DNA of 51,310 nucleotides, from positions 1-51,310 of the forward strand of contig JABIVD010000030.1 in the NCBI GenBank assembly GCA_018667335.1, given 5' to 3'. The position numbers and the translations under genes are program-made. The notes under the pieces were generated by a model, which was not told where the DNA came from, did not search any database, and worked only from the letters and a program-made list of their open reading frames with translations. Shown here in pieces: positions 33,828-42,565 of the stretch; the stretch's first letter is position 1; each line of letters starts with the position of its first letter. The DNA is from Rhodospirillaceae bacterium. Lineage in GTDB: Bacteria > Pseudomonadota > Alphaproteobacteria > UBA6615.

Positions 33828-36248
33828 CTAGGCGCCGAACGACTTCAGGGTGCGCGCGACGTCGCGGTGGTTACCCTGGATCGCGTAGTCATAAGCCGAA
33901 TTCCCCTTGTCATCCGTCATGCTCAGGCGTGCGCCGGATTCGATCAGCAACCGCACGATCGTGTCGTGGCCGTTCCAGGCGGCCCGCATCAGGGGCGTGA
34001 GCCCGTCGCGGTCGATCACGTTGGGCCGCGCGCCGGCTTCGACGAGCTTTTTGACGATATCACTGTGGCCATTGCTCGCCGCCCAGGACACGGCCGTGCG
34101 GCCGTCATAGTCGGTGACGTTGAAATCGGCCCCAAGTTCCACGAGGAGGTCGACAACTTCGGTCCGCCCCCGCCAGGCGGCGTTGATCACCGCGGTGCGG
34201 CCGGATGTGTCGTTGCCCTCAAGGTCGGCGCCGCGCGACAGGAGTTCGGCGATCTTGGCCGTGTTGCCGGCTGCCGCCGCGTCGAGCAGTTCATCGCGCA
34301 GGCCGGAGCCGGCCGACCCGCGCGCACGCGGTTTCGCCACCGCGTCGAGCAGGCGCTTGTATTGTCGCGCGAGGCGGCGGGAATTGGCGATCTCCTGCGG
34401 TGCCATCTGGCGTTCGAGCACGGGCAGGATTTCATTCGCCTCTTCGCTGCCTTGTGCGGCCGCCAGATCGAAGAAGACGTGAGATTGGACCGTGTCCTGG
34501 GGCACGATGCGGCCGTCCGCGAACAATGCCCCAAGCATGAGTTGGGCTTCCTCTTCGCCGCGTTCGGCGGCGTTGCGAAGCAGCTCGACCAGTTCCTCGG
34601 GGTCGCTCCCATCCACGAGCCCGAGGAGGGTGCGTTTTGCAAGCTTGGTTTGCGCCTCTGCGAGACCCGCATCTGCGGCCTTTTCGAGTGCCTCGTTGGT
34701 GCGCTGGGTGCCAGGGTCGGGGTTTCCGCCGATCGTATCGAACGGGGTAGGGTCGGTGAGGGCGCGTGCGAGTGCGGCGTCTTCGCCGGCGATCACGGCA
34801 ATCACCTTGGCGAGCGGGTCGTCTTCCCCGTCACGCAGAGCCGGTCGGTCGAATTCGCTCGCATCCGGTGCCTTGAACACCTCGCCGGGCTGCACCGCCG
34901 CGATCTCCGTGCCGGCCAGATCGGAAAGTTCGGTTTTTTCGGCGCGCTCCAACGCGCTTTCTGACGCGCCATCCCGCACTTCGTCAGACGGGCGCGCGAG
35001 CTGCGGCGCATCCTTCAATCCTTCGGCGATTTTGACCTGTTGTTGCGGCGTGTCGTTGCTCTGGCCAATGAGGCCGTCTTCCTGCTCGTCTGCGCCGGCC
35101 AGCTTGGAGCCGATGCGCGCGAGCGAAGTTCCGGTTTCCTCGGGCTCACGAAGTTGTTGGTGGTCCTTGAGTTGCGGTGCGGGTGTTAAGGCGCCCGGGA
35201 TGCCTTTTAGTGGCACGGCGACTGTGCGCTGCGGCTGGGCGGTGGCGTCGGCGGGAACCGGTTCGTCTTTCGGTTTCACTTCCGGACCGGCATCGGGCAG
35301 GCCGGGCTGGCCGGTTGCGGCTTGCACCGCAGTTGTTTGCTCTGAAGCCTCGGGTACGCCGGTGGGGTCTTCATCTTGGTTGATCGCCGCCGTGCTCCGC
35401 GTCGGCGCCAGCGTATTCTCGGCTGCGAGCGGCAGCGTGTCCGGGAGGCTACCCTCGATTTCTGACTTCGCGGCCAGTGTGCCGCCAGATGCTGAAATTT
35501 CTCCGGTCTCGGGTGCGACCGCTCTGGTCGGATCGATTTTGCTTTCCTGGCCCTCGGCAGTCTCGCCGTCTTCCGGAGCGTCCGGATCGCCGCCGCGTTC
35601 TGCCTCGAGAGGCACGTCCGGCTCGCTCTGGTCGAGTGCGGCGAGCTCCTCAAGCGCCTCGCCGGCCGTTTTGACCGCGATCGGTGCTGGTGTCTCGGTC
35701 GGGCCTGCTTCGCGCGCAGGGTCCGCTTCTACAATCTCCTGGTCGGGCTCGGGCTCGGGGCGAAGATTGACGAAAATGATAATTTCGCGCGTGGTCTCGC
35801 CGGCGTCTTCGGCGTCGCCAGTGTCACCCTCATCCTCGAGGTCTCCCTCCAGGCTGGCTTCTTCGGCTTGATCTGCGCCTCGCCCGGCGCCACCGGCCGG
35901 CTCGTTTAGCAGCCGAAGCGCATCAGGTGCACCCCGGCGGGAATCGTTCTGGGTCGATTCTCCGGGCTCGTCGAATCCGATGTCACCACTCGTGAGGCTG
36001 TCGACATTGTCGTCGGGGTCGACGCCGGATTCCGTCTCGTCTTCGATCGTCTCACCGGGTTTGTCGGTTAGGGCGCCCGTCGAGAATTTACTCTGGAACT
36101 CGTTGCTCTCCTCATAGGAGAGGACGTCGCGTGTCGCACCACGCCCGAACCGGTCCCCGAAGGCCAGCTCGATTGCCGGCAGACTACCCAATGAGGCAGC
36201 CACCACGATAATGTGGACCAGACCTGAGGTGCCGGCCGAGAAGTACAT
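33828..36248 (-). CDS. Large envelope-associated protein with Sel1-like and ankyrin repeats
   Basis: 806 residues. The N-terminal hydrophobic segment GLVHIIVVAASLGSLPAIEL may anchor it in the inner membrane, with no cleavage motif. Residues about 60-450 are acidic, low-complexity and rich in Glu, Asp, Pro and Ala, so probably disordered. Near residues 540-640 there are Sel1/TPR-like repeats (KAADAGLAEAQTKLAKRTLL, AAERGEEEAQLMLGALFADG). The C-terminal 130 residues hold four ankyrin repeats (for example DGRTAVSWAASNGHSDIVKK, DGLTPLMRAAWNGHDTIVRL). This is a scaffold-like protein that likely spans the periplasm. Convergent with the secreted protein at 33326. No family name is certain. Confidence 0.72.
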   Translation of the reverse strand: MYFSAGTSGLVHIIVVAASLGSLPAIELAFGDRFGRGATRDVLSYEESNEFQSKFSTGALTDKPGETIEDETESGVDPDDNVDSLTSGDIGFDEPGESTQNDSRRGAPDALRLLNEPAGGAGRGADQAEEASLEGDLEDEGDTGDAEDAGETTREIIIFVNLRPEPEPDQEIVEADPAREAGPTETPAPIAVKTAGEALEELAALDQSEPDVPLEAERGGDPDAPEDGETAEGQESKIDPTRAVAPETGEISASGGTLAAKSEIEGSLPDTLPLAAENTLAPTRSTAAINQDEDPTGVPEASEQTTAVQAATGQPGLPDAGPEVKPKDEPVPADATAQPQRTVAVPLKGIPGALTPAPQLKDHQQLREPEETGTSLARIGSKLAGADEQEDGLIGQSNDTPQQQVKIAEGLKDAPQLARPSDEVRDGASESALERAEKTELSDLAGTEIAAVQPGEVFKAPDASEFDRPALRDGEDDPLAKVIAVIAGEDAALARALTDPTPFDTIGGNPDPGTQRTNEALEKAADAGLAEAQTKLAKRTLLGLVDGSDPEELVELLRNAAERGEEEAQLMLGALFADGRIVPQDTVQSHVFFDLAAAQGSEEANEILPVLERQMAPQEIANSRRLARQYKRLLDAVAKPRARGSAGSGLRDELLDAAAAGNTAKIAELLSRGADLEGNDTSGRTAVINAAWRGRTEVVDLLVELGADFNVTDYDGRTAVSWAASNGHSDIVKKLVEAGARPNVIDRDGLTPLMRAAWNGHDTIVRLLIESGARLSMTDDKGNSAYDYAIQGNHRDVARTLKSFGA

Positions 36249-36266
36249 GTCAGAGCGCCGCCGCTG

Positions 36267-37313
36267 CTAGCCGCCCGTCACACTCATGTGACGGCCGACC
36301 GCCGGGGTGTTGTGGCGTCGATCCATGACGAAGTCATGGCCCTTTGGCTTGCGGCCGATGGCTTCATGGATCGCTTCTGTCAGCAATGCGTTGTCGTCGC
36401 TGGCCCGCAGGGGCGCGCGCAGGTCTGCGGCGTCCTCCTGGCCAAGGCACATGAACAGCGTGCCGGTGCAGGTCAGGCGCACTCGATTGCAGGATTCGCA
36501 GAAATTATGGGTCAGCGGGGTGATGAAGCCGAGCCGCTGGCCGGTCTCGGCCAGGTCAAAATAGCGCGCCGGGCCGCCGGTTGAATGGTCGGACTCGGTC
36601 AGGGTCCAGCGTTCCGAGAGGTCGGTCCTGACCATCGACAGCGGCAGATATTGATCAAGCCGTTGCTCACCGATCTCGCCCATCGGCATGACTTCGATAA
36701 AGGTCAGATCGAAATCGCATTCGCCGCACCAATTGATCAGGCGATCAATTTCGCCGTCGTTCACGCCGCGCAGCGCCACCGTGTTGATCTTGATCGCCAG
36801 CCCGGCCTTGCGGGCGGCAGCGATGCCGTCGAGGACTTGGTCAAGATCGCCCCAGCGGGTGATGGCTTTGAACTTGTTCGGGTCCAGCGTATCGAGCGAG
36901 ATGTTGATCCGGCGCACGCCGGCATCGGCGAGTTCGTCGGCATAGCGCGCCAACTGGGTGCCGTTCGACGTTAGGGTCAGCTCGTCCAGCGCACCGCTGT
37001 CGAGGTGACGGCCGAGGCGCCGGATGAGCCACATGATGTTCTTGCGGACGAGCGGTTCACCGCCCGTCAGGCGCAGTTTCCGCACACCCAAATCGACAAA
37101 CGCACTGCACATCCGGTCGAGCTCTTCGAGCGAAAGAATTTCGGCCTTGGGCAGGAAGGTCATGTCCTCCGCCATGCAGTAGACGCAGCGAAGGTCGCAC
37201 CGATCGGTGACCGAGACCCGCAGATAGTCGATGGGCCGCGCAAACGGATCGATCAACGCCGGTTCGGATGGTGCGGTGTGGGATTTCGCGTTTTTGGACA
37301 GTTCTGTGCTCAT
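36267..37313 (-). CDS. moaA: GTP 3',8-cyclase, molybdopterin biosynthesis
   Basis: 348 residues from ATG 37313, giving the usual length. The radical-SAM cluster is C39-x3-C43-x2-C46 in [19 protein letters not shown]. The second iron-sulfur site is in [20 protein letters not shown], and the protein ends with the essential GG dipeptide (GRHMSVTGG). MoaA makes the cyclic pyranopterin precursor from GTP. The frame extends upstream to 37394, but that stretch lacks family similarity. It follows the tup operon and an orphan binding protein on the same strand; FdhD, MobA and FDH genes nearby confirm the molybdenum/tungsten theme. Confidence 0.93.
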   Translation of the reverse strand: MSTELSKNAKSHTAPSEPALIDPFARPIDYLRVSVTDRCDLRCVYCMAEDMTFLPKAEILSLEELDRMCSAFVDLGVRKLRLTGGEPLVRKNIMWLIRRLGRHLDSGALDELTLTSNGTQLARYADELADAGVRRINISLDTLDPNKFKAITRWGDLDQVLDGIAAARKAGLAIKINTVALRGVNDGEIDRLINWCGECDFDLTFIEVMPMGEIGEQRLDQYLPLSMVRTDLSERWTLTESDHSTGGPARYFDLAETGQRLGFITPLTHNFCESCNRVRLTCTGTLFMCLGQEDAADLRAPLRASDDNALLTEAIHEAIGRKPKGHDFVMDRRHNTPAVGRHMSVTGG

Positions 37314-37479
37314 GCTTGTGTATGTAGTGCATTTCGCGACCGGAATGTAGGGCGCGAACCGCGTCATTTCAGAAATGTTTTCGTTAAAGCGCATGATTCC
37401 GGCGTTTTTCGCGTCGTTTCAGCCGCAGTCCTTACCCGTGTTGAAGCATGTTTCGTGCCATCGGGTTCCGCTGCCACGT

Positions 37480-38652
37480 TTAGCGCGGTGCAGACTCTGG
37501 CCTGGAGCGTGGTGTCGGGACGTCGATCCCGCGTGCCACGCCCAGCGGAGGGGGCTGATCGGGGACGCTCGGTTTAATGCGGGGCCGCGGGCCCGCGATA
37601 TCCGCCCAATCCACGACCGAACGCTGCGCCGAAGATGTGTCGCGCTCCAGCGCAGCGACATCCACAAGCGCGCGTGCATCCTGGTTGACCACCAGATGCG
37701 ACGCCCGGGCACGTTCGAACGGCGCGCGCGAGGCGGCCGGCTCTTCAAGAATACGCGCGACCAGATTGCCGAGCTGGACGCCAATCCCGAATGGCTCCAC
37801 GACCATGGCCGCGAGCGCGCCGCGAATCACGCTGTCCTCATCGGTTGCCAGAAAGGGCAACTTCCGGGATTCCGCTGCGGCGGCAAGCGCCTCGACCGGT
37901 GCGGCGGGCAACAGGCTTCGGTCCAGGAGGATGACGCTTGTTTGCGGGTCGAGCTCGGAGATCCTGTTGCTGACTGCGTTCTGCAACACCGACACCGGCA
38001 GCGGCATGATCGTTAGCCCCTGGCGTTTGGCGGTGGAGGTCAGGCGTTGCAGGCGCGCTTGCATGTTTCCGTCGATCGGATCGACCGGCACTGCGACGGT
38101 CTTGGTCTCCGGCGCGAGCTTCGCAATCAGCGCGAACTGCTCAACGTGGGTTTCACCGGACACGATGCCGGTGACCGTCCGCCGCCGCCGGTTGCGTTTG
38201 TAGGATTCGGCGGTCTCGAGCGAGACCCCGGCAACCACGAGCGGCAGGCGTGAATTCGCCGCCACTGCGGCCTCGATCGACGGCACGGTGATGGCAACCA
38301 GAACATCGGCCCCCCCGCGCACGAATGCGCGAACCTGTTCAGTCGCGCGTGCCGCATCGGAGTCGGCATCGGCGACCTCGATGGTGATTGTATCGCCGGG
38401 CCATCGGCCGTGCGTTGCCAGTTGGTCGAGCATACCGTCGATGATTGCCTGGATGTCCGCATTGCTGGTGATGGTCGTCACCGCGACGAAAGGTATTTTT
38501 CGCTCATCCGGCTTGCTTTGGGCGCGGGCATGCTCGATGCCGGTCGAACCCGCGATCAGACCGATCACGAGTGCGACTATCGCGGCCCTGAATGTCATTG
38601 ATCCTGCGATCATGCTGACAGCGTGTCGTCCCGGTCGCGGTGCGTCAATCAT
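37480..38652 (-). CDS. Orphan ABC-transporter-type substrate-binding protein
   Basis: About 390 residues from 38652 (an inner start at 38613, MIAGSMTF, is equally possible). The segment MIAGSMTFRAAIVALVIGLI and following ends in a signal peptide near HARA-QS. The mature part has the type I periplasmic-binding fold: ADIQAIIDGMLDQLATHGRW, VLVAITVPSIEAAVAANSRL, VVAGVSLETAESYKRNRR. It belongs to the ABC_sub_bind (TrpX-like) type. No cognate permease or ATPase is adjacent. It is 14 bases downstream of tupA and probably cotranscribed. It could be a sensor partner or a leftover of another transporter. The ligand is unknown. Confidence 0.72.
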   Translation of the reverse strand: MIDAPRPGRHAVSMIAGSMTFRAAIVALVIGLIAGSTGIEHARAQSKPDERKIPFVAVTTITSNADIQAIIDGMLDQLATHGRWPGDTITIEVADADSDAARATEQVRAFVRGGADVLVAITVPSIEAAVAANSRLPLVVAGVSLETAESYKRNRRRRTVTGIVSGETHVEQFALIAKLAPETKTVAVPVDPIDGNMQARLQRLTSTAKRQGLTIMPLPVSVLQNAVSNRISELDPQTSVILLDRSLLPAAPVEALAAAAESRKLPFLATDEDSVIRGALAAMVVEPFGIGVQLGNLVARILEEPAASRAPFERARASHLVVNQDARALVDVAALERDTSSAQRSVVDWADIAGPRPRIKPSVPDQPPPLGVARGIDVPTPRSRPESAPR

Positions 38653-38665
38653 CGGTGGCGGCAAT

Positions 38666-39502
38666 TTAGCGGACGGATATGAACGGCGGCGTGCCGTCAA
38701 TCTGGAACCCGGCGATGAAGGATTGGCCGGCCGGGCCCGTGAGCCAGTCCACAAGCCGCGTCGCCGCACCCGCGGCAACGTGGTCATGACGTTCGGGATT
38801 GATAGGAATAATTGAATAGGGATTGGCCAGGCGGGGGCCCTCCGCGAACAGGATTTCGAGATCGCCGCGGTTCGAGAAGCTGTTCCAGGAACCGCTTTCG
38901 GTGAAGGTATAGGCGGAAAGCGCGCTCGCCATGTTCAAAGTGGCGCCCATCCCCGAGCCGGTTTCCCGGTACCAGCGGGTGCGGTCCGCCCACGGAGACA
39001 GCCCGGCGATGGCCCATAGGCTGCGCTCGGCGGCGTTGGTGCCGCTTTGGTCGCCGCGTGAGATAAATGCGAACGGCCCGCCTGCGATGCGCGCGAGCGC
39101 GCCTGCCACGTCAGGTGCGGTACGGACGTTGGCGGGATCCTTGGCCGGTCCGATAATCATGAATTTGCTCGTCATCACCAGGTGGCGTGCCGCGCCGTGG
39201 CCATCGGCAATGAATGCCTTCTCCGCATTGGGGTGATGGACCAACACGACGTCGAAGTCGCCGCTACGCCCGAGCTGCAGGATCGCCCCGGAACCCCGCA
39301 CGACGGCGCGAACCTCGATCCCGGTGTCGTCATGAAATGCGTCCAGCAGCGGGCCGAGCAGGCCTGAATTTTCCACCGACGTGGTCGTTCCGAGCAAAAG
39401 TGCTCGGTCCCCGTCGTTTGCGCTATCTGCCGCCGACGCGGGTGACGCGAGCAGGGCTGTCAAAAGGAGTGGGAGCGAGAGTATGGGCGTCAGAATGTTC
39501 AC
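38666..39502 (-). CDS. tupA: Tungstate-binding protein TupA-like
   Basis: 278 residues with a signal peptide (MNILTPILSLPLLLTALLAS and processing after SASA). The family motif LLLGTTTSVENSGLLGPLLD at residues 35-54 is the TTTS loop that binds oxyanion in TupA. VLVHHPNAEKAFIADGHGA and the MIIGPAKDPA segment follow as in TupA proteins. ModA-like molybdate binders lack this TTTS arrangement, so tungstate preference is favoured but not proved. Its ATG overlaps the tupC stop codon by four bases. It is third in tupBCA order. Confidence 0.83.
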   Translation of the reverse strand: MNILTPILSLPLLLTALLASPASAADSANDGDRALLLGTTTSVENSGLLGPLLDAFHDDTGIEVRAVVRGSGAILQLGRSGDFDVVLVHHPNAEKAFIADGHGAARHLVMTSKFMIIGPAKDPANVRTAPDVAGALARIAGGPFAFISRGDQSGTNAAERSLWAIAGLSPWADRTRWYRETGSGMGATLNMASALSAYTFTESGSWNSFSNRGDLEILFAEGPRLANPYSIIPINPERHDHVAAGAATRLVDWLTGPAGQSFIAGFQIDGTPPFISVR

Positions 39503-40221
39503 CAGAGAAGCTCACCCGCCACGAACGCACGGCCCTCTTCGGTCGTGGGCTGGGCAAAAAAGTTTTCCGCGTCGCCACTCTCCAGCAAGCGTCCCTTGTG
39601 CAGGAACAGGATGTCGTCGGCGATCCGCCGCGCCTGCGCCAGGTCATGGGTCGCCATGACGATCTTGGTGTCGGCGGCGTGAAACCCGTCGATCAGGGTC
39701 TCGACAGCGCGGGTTGCGGCCGGGTCGAGGCTCGATGTCGGCTCATCGAGAAACAACACCTCCGGTTGCGTCGCCCAGGCCCGGGCGAGTGCAAGGCGCT
39801 GCTGTTCGCCGCCGGAAAGCAACCGTGCGGGCCGTCGTGCCACGTCTGAAAGTCCCGCCTGGGCCAGCGCGGCATACGCGCGCGGCAAACGATCGGCGCG
39901 CGCCACACCGTGTGCGGCAAGCGCGTGGCTGATGTTTCCGACCGCCGAGCGGCGCAGCATCACGGGGTGCTGGAAAACCATGGCCTGTCGCCGGGCGGAT
40001 CGCCGTCCTTCGAGGCTCCAGCGAACCTCTCCCGATGTCGGGGTGAGGAGCCCGTGGCACAGGCGGAGCAGGAGGCTTTTGCCTGCGCCGTTCGGGCCGA
40101 GCAGAACCGTGCGCCGCCCGGCCTGCAGGGTGAAGCTCACATCGTCGAGCAGGCGCGTGCCACCGGCCTCGAAGGCGAGGCGTTGGACGCGCAGCGGGAG
40201 GAGTGAAGCAGGACCGCTCAT
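39499..40221 (-). CDS. tupC: ABC transporter ATP-binding protein, tungstate uptake
   Basis: 240 residues. Walker A GPNGAGKSLLLRL (about residues 38-50), signature LSGGEQQRLALARAWATQP, Walker B VLFLDEPTSSLDPA and switch His ATHDLAQARRIADDI. The short length and lack of a C-terminal regulatory domain fit TupC. It lies 10 bases downstream of tupB and overlaps tupA by 4 bases. Energises tungstate import. Confidence 0.88.
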   Translation of the reverse strand: MSGPASLLPLRVQRLAFEAGGTRLLDDVSFTLQAGRRTVLLGPNGAGKSLLLRLCHGLLTPTSGEVRWSLEGRRSARRQAMVFQHPVMLRRSAVGNISHALAAHGVARADRLPRAYAALAQAGLSDVARRPARLLSGGEQQRLALARAWATQPEVLFLDEPTSSLDPAATRAVETLIDGFHAADTKIVMATHDLAQARRIADDILFLHKGRLLESGDAENFFAQPTTEEGRAFVAGELLW

Positions 40222-40231
40222 GCTTTCATCC

Positions 40232-40942
40232 TCATGCCAGGGCCGCGCGTTTGCCGGCCGACGTGTTGATGATCTGCACGGCGGCGTTGACCGTGAGCGC
40301 GAGGAGCAGCAAGACGATCCCGAGACCGAGCGCGGTCGACAGATTGCCCTGGCTGGTCTCGAGCGCGATGGCGGTCGTCATCACCCGGGTCGCGTGATCG
40401 ATGTTGCCGCCGACAATCATCACCGCGCCGACCTCGGCGATGGCCCGGCCGAACCCGGCGAGCACGACGGTGGTGAGGGAATAGCGCGCATCCATGATCA
40501 GGGTCGTCAGCGTCGTCACCGGTCCCGCGTCCAGTGATCGCAGATGCTCGCCATACTCGACCCACAGATCGGCGACGATTTGCCGGGTCAGCGCCGCCAC
40601 GATGGGCGTGACCAGGATCGTCTGGGCGATGATCATCGCGGCCGGCGTAAACAAAAGTCCCAACACCCCGAGCGGCCCCGCGCGCGACAGGACAAGGAAC
40701 ACGATCAGGCCGACCACGACCGGCGGCAGGCCCATGAATGTATTGAGCAACAGGATGACGAAACCACGGCCGGGGAAGCGCGCCAGCGCCACGAATGCGC
40801 CGAGGGGAAATCCGATCAGGCAGGCCAGCGCGACGGCGGATAGGCTGACCCGCAGTGACAGCCCGACGATCGACAGGAAGTCGCGGTCGAAGCTGACCAG
40901 CAGCGCGCCGGCTTCCGAAAAGGCTGTGACGAAGGTTTCCAT
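40232..40942 (-). CDS. tupB: ABC transporter permease, tungstate uptake
   Basis: 236 residues with about five hydrophobic helices. The binding-protein-dependent transport motif EYGEHLRSLDAGPVTTLTTL (residues 145-164) is the EAA-type loop. First gene of the tupBCA unit. Helices such as LACLIGFPLGAFVALARFPG and GLPPVVVGLIVFLVLSRAGP match the TupB/ModB permease group. Start ATG at 40942; no strong ribosome site is visible. Confidence 0.85.
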   Translation of the reverse strand: METFVTAFSEAGALLVSFDRDFLSIVGLSLRVSLSAVALACLIGFPLGAFVALARFPGRGFVILLLNTFMGLPPVVVGLIVFLVLSRAGPLGVLGLLFTPAAMIIAQTILVTPIVAALTRQIVADLWVEYGEHLRSLDAGPVTTLTTLIMDARYSLTTVVLAGFGRAIAEVGAVMIVGGNIDHATRVMTTAIALETSQGNLSTALGLGIVLLLLALTVNAAVQIINTSAGKRAALA

Positions 40943-41061
40943 ATCGAAACTGCGCTATTTCCTGAGTTTCCGCGTGAATCTGAAGGGTTTCTTGCGCGCC
41001 CCATTATCTATGCAGGCATGTGGCGCATGTCCACTCGAAGAGCGCGGTTCTGATTCGGACT

Positions 41062-41129
41062 GGCGGGTCACAGACCCGCCCCTACATGGTGCATGGGTTT
41101 CTATTGTAGGGGCGGGTTTCCAACCCGCC
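41062..41129. repeat. Compound palindromic element upstream of fdhD
   Basis: Two 25-base arms, at 41062-41086 and 41105-41129, are reverse complements except for four bases at their centres. Each arm is also an internal hairpin, starting GGCGGGT and closing with ACCCGCC, and ends at the same CCCCTACA/TGTAGGGG junction. It lies in the 253-base region between divergent tupB and fdhD. The layout matches REP/palindromic extragenic elements rather than a terminator, since no T tract follows. Confidence 0.65.
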
Positions 41130-41195
41130 CGTGTTTTCAGGTGCGGTGAACGTCACGGATCAATCACGGCGTCTTTTTGATATGCTGTGCGGACC

Positions 41196-42089
41196 ATGGC
41201 ATCCGACGACGACATCCAGCTGAATACCGTCTATCCGAATCCCGATGACCCGCGTCTGACCGAGCCGGTCCGCGGGATCGATCAGGACGGCAATCCCGTC
41301 GATGCGCGGGTGGTGGTCGAGCGCCCCCTGACCCTGTTTCTCAACGGGCAGGAGATCGTCACCATGATGACGATCGGCGACTACCCGGACTATCTCGCCG
41401 TCGGCTATCTGGCGAACCAGAATATGCTGCTGCCCGACGACACGATCACCGGCATCGACCATGACGACGATCTGGGCGTGGTCGTGGTGCGCACGACCCG
41501 CGAGACCGACTATGAGGCGCGGCTGAAGAAGAAGACCCTGACCAGCGGCTGCGCCCAGGGGACGGTGTTCGGCGACCTGATGGAATCTCTCGAAGGGGTC
41601 GTGCTGAAGCCCGACGCGGAACTGCGCACGTCATGGCTGTATGCTCTGACCAAGGCCATCAACACCATGCCGAGCCTGTATCTCGCAGCGGGCGCCATCC
41701 ATGGCTGCGTGCTGTGCGAAAAAGACACCCCGCTGATCTATATGGAAGACGTCGGCCGGCACAACGCGGTGGACAAGATCGCCGGCTACATGCGCCTCAA
41801 GGGCATCCCCGCCGCCGACAAGATCTTCTACACGACCGGCCGCCTGACCTCGGAGATGGTCATCAAGACCGTGCATATGGGCATCCCCATCCTGGTCTCG
41901 CGCTCGGGCTTCACCGCCTGGGGCGTGGAGCTGGCCCGCGAGACGAACCTGACCCTGATTGGCCGCGCGCGGGGCAAGCGCTTCATGGCGCTGGCGGGGG
42001 AGCAGCGGATCACGTTCGATGCGGGTTCTGGTGAAAGTGATGAGGTCGCTAGCGGGTCTCGCGAGGGCGCTCGGGAGGATGCAGGCTGA
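41196..42089 (+). CDS. fdhD: Formate dehydrogenase accessory sulfurtransferase FdhD
   Basis: 297 residues from ATG 41196 (a GTG at 41187 is in frame). Conserved segments: FLNGQEIVTMMTIGDYPDYL, LTSGCAQGTVFGDLME with C119, GAIHGCVLCEKDTPLIYMED, and DVGRHNAVDKIAG. FdhD transfers sulfur from the cysteine desulfurase to the metal-bis-MGD cofactor. E. coli FdhD has a C-x-x-C site; here it reads C119-A-Q-G, so only the first Cys is kept. It is divergent from tupB, upstream of mobA, in a Mo/W-FDH block. Confidence 0.92.
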   Translation: MASDDDIQLNTVYPNPDDPRLTEPVRGIDQDGNPVDARVVVERPLTLFLNGQEIVTMMTIGDYPDYLAVGYLANQNMLLPDDTITGIDHDDDLGVVVVRTTRETDYEARLKKKTLTSGCAQGTVFGDLMESLEGVVLKPDAELRTSWLYALTKAINTMPSLYLAAGAIHGCVLCEKDTPLIYMEDVGRHNAVDKIAGYMRLKGIPAADKIFYTTGRLTSEMVIKTVHMGIPILVSRSGFTAWGVELARETNLTLIGRARGKRFMALAGEQRITFDAGSGESDEVASGSREGAREDAG

Positions 42090-42100
42090 GCCAGTACTGG

Positions 42101-42565
42101 ATGATTAGGCGCCCACTTTGGAAGTGGCTACCGATCGGTGTCATTGTCGCCCTCGGAGTGGTGGGCGCGTTTTTGATTGGGGTGTCCTATTTGACCGGGC
42201 AGATTTTTCCCGGGAATTTTGTGACCAAATCTCTCTGGGCGTTCTTGGTTTTCGCGATTTTCCTCGCACCAATTGGGGCGGTTATTCTGTCCCTTTTATG
42301 TGTTTCGCACCGAAATAGGGGGTATGCCCGCTTCTGGGACTTCTACTGGTTTTGCGCATGGTTTGGTCTTCTCTATTTGGGCTTCTGGACAATCGTCTGG
42401 TTGGGATTGTCTCAAGGTAACCAATACGTGCTGGGAGCATCATTGATTGGTGGAGTGCCTTCAGTGCTCGCCTGCAGTTTTCTATTCGGGATCTGTGTCC
42501 TTGATCGGCAGAATGAAAACGCCATTGAACAAGTAGAAGGCGTAGGTGCTCGTGGCTCCGACTAG
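42101..42565 (+). CDS. Small integral membrane protein of unknown function
   Basis: 154 residues with four hydrophobic segments (for example KWLPIGVIVALGVVGAFLIG, FGLLYLGFWTIVWLGLSQGN). The codon use and base composition are lower in GC than in the flanking fdhD and mobA genes. It is inserted between these two and overlaps mobA by 20 bases. I do not recognise a family. It might be a recently acquired gene or a membrane component of the cofactor pathway. Start ATG 42101; no clear ribosome site. Confidence 0.55.
   Translation: MIRRPLWKWLPIGVIVALGVVGAFLIGVSYLTGQIFPGNFVTKSLWAFLVFAIFLAPIGAVILSLLCVSHRNRGYARFWDFYWFCAWFGLLYLGFWTIVWLGLSQGNQYVLGASLIGGVPSVLACSFLFGICVLDRQNENAIEQVEGVGARGSD

Noticed and set aside
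34492-35871. Ser-rich ORF opposite the ankyrin/Sel1 protein
   Set aside because: It is the reverse reading of an acidic low-complexity region and gives Ser/Arg repeats, a usual artefact.
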